From Firmicutes bacterium UBA4981 (GTDB taxonomy: Bacteria; Bacillota; SHA-98; UBA4971): 19,053 bases of DNA. Positions 14,413-19,053 of the stretch are shown one piece after another. Position 1 is the stretch's first letter, and every line of letters begins with the position of its first letter. The stretch is taken from assembly GCA_002398515.1 (NCBI GenBank), contig DGZL01000132.1, positions 39,134 through 58,186 of the forward strand, read 5' to 3'. Under the pieces are notes generated by a model that searched no databases, had not been told where the DNA came from, and worked only from the letters and a program-made list of their open reading frames with translations. The position numbers and the translations under genes are program-made.

Positions 14413-15254
14413 AGAAACTTGGCCTCATAGCAGGCGAAGGTGAGCTCCCGGCTGTCATGGCGCGTAATGCGTCCAAAAAGGGCCTGGAAGTCGTAGTAAT
14501 ATCCGTGTCCGAAGAATTGGACCCGGAAGTTGCAGATATCGCCAGCGGGATTCATAGGGTGGATTTAGATGACATGTCTCGCGTTCGGGAGATCCTCCGA
14601 AACGAAGGCATAAGCGAAGTAGCAATGATTGGAAAGGTCTGGCGAAAAGAGACATACAAACCAAGCGTTGAAGAAGCCATTGAGAGAATCGCCCACACTG
14701 AGCCGGACAGGGCTGATGTATCTCTCCTTGCCGCCTTTGTCCGGGATCTTAGACGAGCGGGAATAAGCGTGGCAAATCAGTTGGAGTATCTGGGCGATGC
14801 AGTGCCTGACGCAGGGGTTCTCGGGCATCTGGGACCTTCTCCCGCCGAATGGGAGGATATTTCGTTCGGCTTTAACAAAGCTAAGGTCATTTCTGAAGCA
14901 GGTATCGGTCAGACAGTGATCGTGAAAAACCTCTCTGTCGTGGCGGTAGAGGCTGCTGAAGGCACAGATGAAGCCATTAGCAGGGCAGGGCGTCTGGCTC
15001 GTGGGTGTGTCGTGGTGAAAGTCGCGTGGCAGGATCAGGACAAGCGGTTTGATATCCCCACTGTCGGGCCGGACACAATAGATGTCATGCGCGCCGCCGG
15101 AGCCCGGGTTCTTGCCATTGAAGCCGGAAGGACTATTATTGTCCGAAGAGAAGATACTCTGGCTTTTGCCGACGAATCACAGATTCCCGTTGTCGCAGTG
15201 GGAGAGGTGGAAGCATTTGAACATAATGATAAGCGCCGGAGAAGCGTCAGGTGA
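14409..15254 (+). CDS. lpxI: UDP-2,3-diacylglucosamine pyrophosphatase LpxI
   Basis: 281 residues, near the 270-290 of the LpxI (DUF1009) family. LpxI hydrolyses UDP-2,3-diacylglucosamine to lipid X and UMP, replacing LpxH of E. coli. The N-terminal domain starts GLIAGEGELPAVMARNASKK; the C-terminal domain has VVVKVAWQDQDKRFDIPTVG and PDTID, where Asp222 probably matches the essential aspartate of characterised LpxI. The start is a TTG at 14409 that overlaps the lpxA stop (TTGA) and has GGAGGA at 14395-14400. The 3' end overlaps the lpxB start by 38 bases. Confidence 0.94.
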   Translation: MKKLGLIAGEGELPAVMARNASKKGLEVVVISVSEELDPEVADIASGIHRVDLDDMSRVREILRNEGISEVAMIGKVWRKETYKPSVEEAIERIAHTEPDRADVSLLAAFVRDLRRAGISVANQLEYLGDAVPDAGVLGHLGPSPAEWEDISFGFNKAKVISEAGIGQTVIVKNLSVVAVEAAEGTDEAISRAGRLARGCVVVKVAWQDQDKRFDIPTVGPDTIDVMRAAGARVLAIEAGRTIIVRREDTLAFADESQIPVVAVGEVEAFEHNDKRRRSVR

Positions 15255-16350
15255 TGTATACGGCGCATATCTGGCAGAGAAGTTAATTCAGTTAAACCCG
15301 GGGGTTCGGCTTTCGGGAGTCGGAGGCGCCAAGATGAAGGAAAAGGGCGTAGAAATCCTGAAAGACCCTACTACCCTTTCTGCTATTGGATTTACCGAGG
15401 TTTTAGCGAATCTTTCCCTGCACCGCAAGGTGTTTATCCAGGCTGCCGAGGAGCTGGATCGGATTTCCCCTGATTGTCTTGTCCTAATCGATTTCCCGGA
15501 ATTCAACATGAGGCTTGCAAAACGGGCAGCCGCCAAGGGTATCCCGGGAGTCTACCTTTTCCCGCCGACAGCGTGGGCATGGCGCAGGGGGCGCGCTAAA
15601 GCCCTTGCCGGCATCGGCACGACGATTGCATCAGTGTTTCCCCTGGAGGCTGACACATATCGGAAGGCAGGGGCGGACGTAAGGTTCGTAGGACACCCCC
15701 TCTTGGATCTTGTGAGCCCGGGAGGACTGGAGGAGAAGGAATCCGCCCGCAGAGAATTGGGATTGGACGCGGAAGAAGTCATCGGGATTCTGCCTGGGAG
15801 TCGTGATCAAGAAATTAAAGCGCTACTCCCTACGATGTTACAGGCAGCCGCCCTCATCAAACAGGCAAAGCCCGGGGCCGGACTGTTACTTCCCTTGTCC
15901 CATACTGTATCTATAGACCTGGTCAGGGAATACACGCGAAAATCAGGGTTTCCCGTGCGCATTGTGTCCGGGGCCACTAATCGGTGTATGGCTGCGTCAG
16001 ACGTCCTTATGGTAGCTTCAGGCACTGCGACCATGGAAGCCACGATAGTAGGGACCCCCATGGTAGTGCTATATAGGACTTCGACTCCTACTTACCTTCT
16101 GGCAAAGCTACTTGTGGAGATACCGCACATTTCATGGCCCAACATCCTCATGGGAAAACGTATTGTCCCTGAACTCCTGCAGGATGAAGCGGAACCTGAG
16201 GCTGTTGCTCGCCTCGTCCTATTGATGCTGGAGAATCCTTCACTTTCTTCTGAAGTCCGAATGAATCTGGCTGAGGCCAGAGGCAAACTTGGTTCGCCTG
16301 GCGCTCTTATGCGCACAGCGGAGTTGATATTGGAGGTGGCACGCATATGA
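15217..16350 (+). CDS. lpxB: Lipid-A-disaccharide synthase LpxB
   Basis: 377 residues from a TTG at 15217 with GAGGTGG at 15204-15210, 6-base spacing. That start gives MNIMISAGEASGD, the normal LpxB N-terminus; a start further up at 15082 would add 45 residues that merely re-read lpxI in another frame, and ATG 15226 would trim three. LpxB (GT19) joins lipid X to UDP-2,3-diacylglucosamine. Motifs: SAGEASGDVYG (6-16), DFPEFN with the catalytic-region Asp at 92, PPTAWAWRRGR, FVGHPL, ILPGSRDQEIKAL (about 191-203), and ASGTATMEATIVGTPMVVLYR. It overlaps lpxI by 38 bases and the next gene by 4 (ATGA). Confidence 0.95.
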   Translation: MNIMISAGEASGDVYGAYLAEKLIQLNPGVRLSGVGGAKMKEKGVEILKDPTTLSAIGFTEVLANLSLHRKVFIQAAEELDRISPDCLVLIDFPEFNMRLAKRAAAKGIPGVYLFPPTAWAWRRGRAKALAGIGTTIASVFPLEADTYRKAGADVRFVGHPLLDLVSPGGLEEKESARRELGLDAEEVIGILPGSRDQEIKALLPTMLQAAALIKQAKPGAGLLLPLSHTVSIDLVREYTRKSGFPVRIVSGATNRCMAASDVLMVASGTATMEATIVGTPMVVLYRTSTPTYLLAKLLVEIPHISWPNILMGKRIVPELLQDEAEPEAVARLVLLMLENPSLSSEVRMNLAEARGKLGSPGALMRTAELILEVARI

Positions 16351-17750
16351 AAGGGAATCGTGCCGCTGTTATTATTGTAGCTAACAGCCCCGGAGAAGTC
16401 ACCGGGTGGGCACTGCCTGTTGTAACAGGTTTACGTGCTTCAGAACACAAGATCGCTCCTGAATTCGGCGAGCTTGTGATCGTTATTGTGTTGCCTCCTT
16501 GTCCCTTTGCCACAGGCTATGAGGCGATGGTGGCAGGACTCATCCTAGGGGTGGACGCTGTGGTGACTCCTTCTGAATACCTGAAGTTCATTATGCTCGG
16601 GTCCGTTCCGGAGAGGGTTCGGCGCCTTACGTCAGGGAAAAAGAGGGAAACCTGGCGCGGGGTAGTTGTTCACCTTGGCGGAGATCATTTGCATTCATTG
16701 CTCATAGCCAGGATGCTTGGATTTCCGGCTGTCGCGTACAGTGATCGCACAATCAAGTTTCAGCGACAATTCACTAGAATATTGGCAGAGGATGCCAGAG
16801 TTGCCGGGAAGCTCAAGCAAAAAGGAGTGCCTGACGGGAAAATAGAAATCGTCGGCAATCTTATGATAGACGGTGTTCGCGCAGGAGGGGATCCTGAAGG
16901 GGTTAAAGATGTGCTGGGGATAGCTGAGGACGCGCCAATAGTATGCCTTTTACCCGGCAGCAGAAAGCAGCAGATTCAATACGTGATGCCCTTCTTCCTC
17001 AGAGTCGCGGATATAGTAAAGAGATTTCGGGAAAACACTGAATTTGTTATGCCTCTGTCACCTTTTGTCAGTGTGGATTTGGTCAGATCGGCTTTGGATA
17101 CCGCAGGAAATCGTGTTGACAAGCATAAAGGCGGATCAAAGGGCGGTGAGGCGAAAGAGGGACTTGAAGCAGCATCCGGCAAGTTGCATAAGCCGACGGA
17201 CTGCGGGCAAGAGGCATCTTTGGCTCAGGCAGTTATCGAGACCGAAGAAGGGGCACGAGTCTTTGTGATTCCAAAGTCACGCTATTCTGTTATGGCTGCA
17301 TCAGATCTTGCCTTATGTATGCCCGGTTCTGTAACTGCGGAGTTAGGTTATCTCGGTGTGCCTACCATAGTCACTGTCCCCCTTAACTTGCCTGAGGAGA
17401 TTCCGCTTACCGGGATATTTGAGTATATCGGGAGACTACCTCTAATTGGAAGGCCCATAAAAAGGATGGCGGTGCGAAAAGCGCTTGGACGTATAGAATT
17501 TACCGCCATTCCCAATAAGAGGCAAAGAAGATTCATTACACCGGAACTCCGCGGGGTTCTTACTGCTGAGGACGTGGCCATAAAAGTCCTGGAGCTCTTG
17601 CAGGATACCAAAGCCCGCGATAGAATCTCTGTAGAATTGAAGGAGGCTATGGGCAGGCCGGGAGCAGCGGACAGTGTTGCTTCTGCAGTTCTTGGCACGT
17701 TAATTACAACTGGAGGTCGGTACTTTGAGCCGACAGAGAGAACCCATTAA
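16347..17750 (+). CDS. LpxB-like glycosyltransferase paralogue (lipid-A-disaccharide-synthase-related)
   Basis: 467 residues, 90 longer than LpxB. It shares the LpxB plan: SPGEVTGWALPV (14-25) in place of SAGEASGDVYGA, LLPGSRKQQI (201-210) in place of ILPGSRDQEI, and MAASDLALCMPGSVTAELGY then LGVPTIVTVPLN (about 316-347) in place of MAASDVLMVASGTATMEATI and following. This suggests a GT19-type fold, possibly with a different acceptor or donor. Related proteins of this description are known in cyanobacteria and Deinococcus. A hydrophilic Lys/Gly-rich insert occupies about 255-292. Start ATG 16347 has GGAGGTGG at 16332-16339 and overlaps the lpxB stop. Its end overlaps the msbA-like start by 26 bases. 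Position between LpxB and a flippase suggests work on a lipid-linked sugar; the reaction is unknown. Confidence 0.8.
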   Translation: MKGNRAAVIIVANSPGEVTGWALPVVTGLRASEHKIAPEFGELVIVIVLPPCPFATGYEAMVAGLILGVDAVVTPSEYLKFIMLGSVPERVRRLTSGKKRETWRGVVVHLGGDHLHSLLIARMLGFPAVAYSDRTIKFQRQFTRILAEDARVAGKLKQKGVPDGKIEIVGNLMIDGVRAGGDPEGVKDVLGIAEDAPIVCLLPGSRKQQIQYVMPFFLRVADIVKRFRENTEFVMPLSPFVSVDLVRSALDTAGNRVDKHKGGSKGGEAKEGLEAASGKLHKPTDCGQEASLAQAVIETEEGARVFVIPKSRYSVMAASDLALCMPGSVTAELGYLGVPTIVTVPLNLPEEIPLTGIFEYIGRLPLIGRPIKRMAVRKALGRIEFTAIPNKRQRRFITPELRGVLTAEDVAIKVLELLQDTKARDRISVELKEAMGRPGAADSVASAVLGTLITTGGRYFEPTERTH

Positions 17751-19053
17751 GAGGCTCTTAGGATATGTTTCCGCATACGGACACCTACTCGCTGTAGGTT
17801 TGCTTTGCACAGCCTTAGCAAGCCTTCTGAACCTAGCCGTATACTGGGTTGTGAAAGAACTGGTAGATAAGGTTTTCACCGGCGGTGATATTGTCGCCAT
17901 GGGTAGGATGCTCAATATCACCGTCATAGGAGTCATTGCGCTATTCGCCTCAAAAGGCGTATTCTCTTACGGACAAGTCTATCTCATGGCCTATGTCGGG
18001 CATAGGGTCGTCACTGATCTACGTGAGCAGGTGTACGGCCACTTACAGCGCATGTCCATAGAGTACCATGACAGTAAGCACACCGGTGAGATGATATCAG
18101 GGGTCACCAACGATGTAGCTGTCCTGCAGGCGAGCGTATCATCGGGCTTAGCTGAACTCCTTTCCCAAGCGGTGATGAGCATAGGCATCCTGGGGTTCAT
18201 GTTTTACTTGGACTGGAAGCTTTCTTTAGTCACGCTGAGCATAATGCCTTTAGTTGTATGGGTAGTGGGTAAAGCCGGAAGCAAGCTCAGGCGAATAACC
18301 GGACTTATCCAATCGACTATTGCTGATGTCACCACCGTCCTTCAGGAAACCCTCTCCGGGATTAAGGTAATCAAGGCTTTCACCATGGAGACCCATGAGA
18401 TGGAGAGATTCAGACGGCGAAACGAAGGGAACTTCCAAGCTTCAATGCGCGGAGTGAAGGTGCATGCAGTAATCACGCCTCTCATAGAGTTACTGTCAGT
18501 CCTGGGGCTTGCAGGCGTCCTGTGGTTCGGGGGGAGGAGGATAATAGAAGGCGGGTTGACTGTGGGAGAATTCATGGCGTTCCTCGGAGCCGCAGGATCC
18601 CTTCCCACTCCTCTTTCCAGGCTTTCCGCTTCGTATGGAGGACTCAACCAAGCGCTGGGTGCTGCTGTACGAGTTTTTAGTTTGCTTGACCAGGCGCCTG
18701 AAGTCGAGGAACCGAAAGACGCAATTCCCATTCCTAGACCTGTTGACGGGCGCATAGATTTTGACTGTGTCAGCTTCGCGTACCGTCCTTCTGAGCAGGT
18801 GCTGCATGATATAGAGCTTACCGTAATGCCGGGGGAAGTAGTAGCCCTGGTAGGCCCGAGCGGATCCGGGAAGACCACTATTGTAAACCTTATTCCCAGG
18901 TTCTATCAGCCTACATCGGGCAAGGTATATATTGACGGGTGTGATATCAGTAAGGTTACTTTGCGCTCATTACGCCGTCAGATAGGACTGGTTCCTCAAG
19001 AGACCGTCCTATTCAGTGTGAGCATAGGAGAGAATATCGGGTATGGCAGTCCG
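17725..19053 (+). CDS. msbA: MsbA-like lipid flippase ABC transporter (3' end outside window)
   Basis: The open frame runs off the window after 443 residues. The start is a TTG at 17725 with GGAGGT at 17712-17717 (7 bases); it overlaps the preceding gene by 26 bases. Residues about 10-320 are a type IV exporter domain with six membrane segments, including RMSIEYHDSKHTGEMISGVTND-like coupling sequence at 109-130 and VLQETLSGIKVIKAFTMETHE at 205-224, both typical of MsbA. The ATPase domain starts near 343 and shows Walker A GPSGSGKTT (377-385) and the Q-loop region LVPQETVLFSVSIGENIGYG; the signature, Walker B and H-loop lie beyond the window. MsbA flips lipid A-core across the inner membrane, which fits the context; a general lipid or drug exporter cannot be excluded on sequence alone. 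Confidence 0.88.
   Translation, partial: MSRQREPIKRLLGYVSAYGHLLAVGLLCTALASLLNLAVYWVVKELVDKVFTGGDIVAMGRMLNITVIGVIALFASKGVFSYGQVYLMAYVGHRVVTDLREQVYGHLQRMSIEYHDSKHTGEMISGVTNDVAVLQASVSSGLAELLSQAVMSIGILGFMFYLDWKLSLVTLSIMPLVVWVVGKAGSKLRRITGLIQSTIADVTTVLQETLSGIKVIKAFTMETHEMERFRRRNEGNFQASMRGVKVHAVITPLIELLSVLGLAGVLWFGGRRIIEGGLTVGEFMAFLGAAGSLPTPLSRLSASYGGLNQALGAAVRVFSLLDQAPEVEEPKDAIPIPRPVDGRIDFDCVSFAYRPSEQVLHDIELTVMPGEVVALVGPSGSGKTTIVNLIPRFYQPTSGKVYIDGCDISKVTLRSLRRQIGLVPQETVLFSVSIGENIGYGSP

Noticed and set aside
15082..15216. N-terminal extension of LpxB by 45 residues
   Set aside because: It re-reads the lpxI coding sequence in another frame, is unlike LpxB, and a good ribosome site precedes TTG 15217.

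Overview
The window is part of an outer-membrane and lipopolysaccharide (LPS) biogenesis region. In order it holds the end of an LptF/LptG-family permease, lptD, a sugar-type ABC importer on the opposite strand, a long non-coding stretch, lptC, an lptA-like gene, an unrecognised ABC transporter pair, and then lpxC-fabZ-lpxA-lpxI-lpxB, an lpxB-like paralogue and an msbA-like gene cut by the window end. The order lpxC-fabZ-lpxA-lpxI-lpxB, the use of LpxI rather than LpxH, strong AGGAGG-type ribosome binding sites and frequent TTG/GTG starts fit a diderm member of the Bacillota (Firmicutes) better than a proteobacterium. This is an inference from gene content and known synteny. I cannot place the lineage more closely.

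Region 1 (1-2960, + strand): LptF/G C-terminal part and LptD, the inner-membrane and outer-membrane ends of the LPS transport bridge. Region 2 (2970-6063, - strand): permease, solute-binding protein, permease of a carbohydrate importer, with no ATPase gene. It converges on lptD with 9 bp between stop codons and separates lptD from lptC/lptA. Region 3 (6064-7316): about 1.25 kb without a convincing gene, containing a cluster of degenerate 20-bp TTCGAA-type repeats and, near its right end, an inverted repeat that straddles a candidate promoter for lptC. Region 4 (7317-8656): LptC and an LptA/OstA-like periplasmic bridge protein. Region 5 (8871-12099): an extended -10 promoter, then an 834-residue membrane protein with a very large extracytoplasmic part, overlapping a GlnQ-like ATPase gene. 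Region 6 (12235-19053): the lipid A pathway in an overlapping array: LpxC (deacetylation), FabZ (3-hydroxyacyl-ACP dehydratase, competing for the same acyl precursor), LpxA (first acylation), LpxI (UMP release), LpxB (disaccharide formation), an LpxB-like protein of unknown role, and an MsbA-like flippase.

Together the genes make lipid A, flip it and carry it to the surface. lpxD, lpxK, Kdo genes and lptB are not visible here. The best candidate for something undescribed is the 834-residue protein plus ATPase at 8871-12099. It has one N-terminal and about three C-terminal membrane segments, like MacB/FtsX permeases, but its cytoplasmic tail carries a sequence that matches the EAA coupling loop of importer permeases, and its ATPase looks like an amino-acid importer ATPase. 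Second in interest are the tandem LpxB paralogue, a 14-codon cysteine-containing ORF coupled to lpxA, and the repeat cluster.
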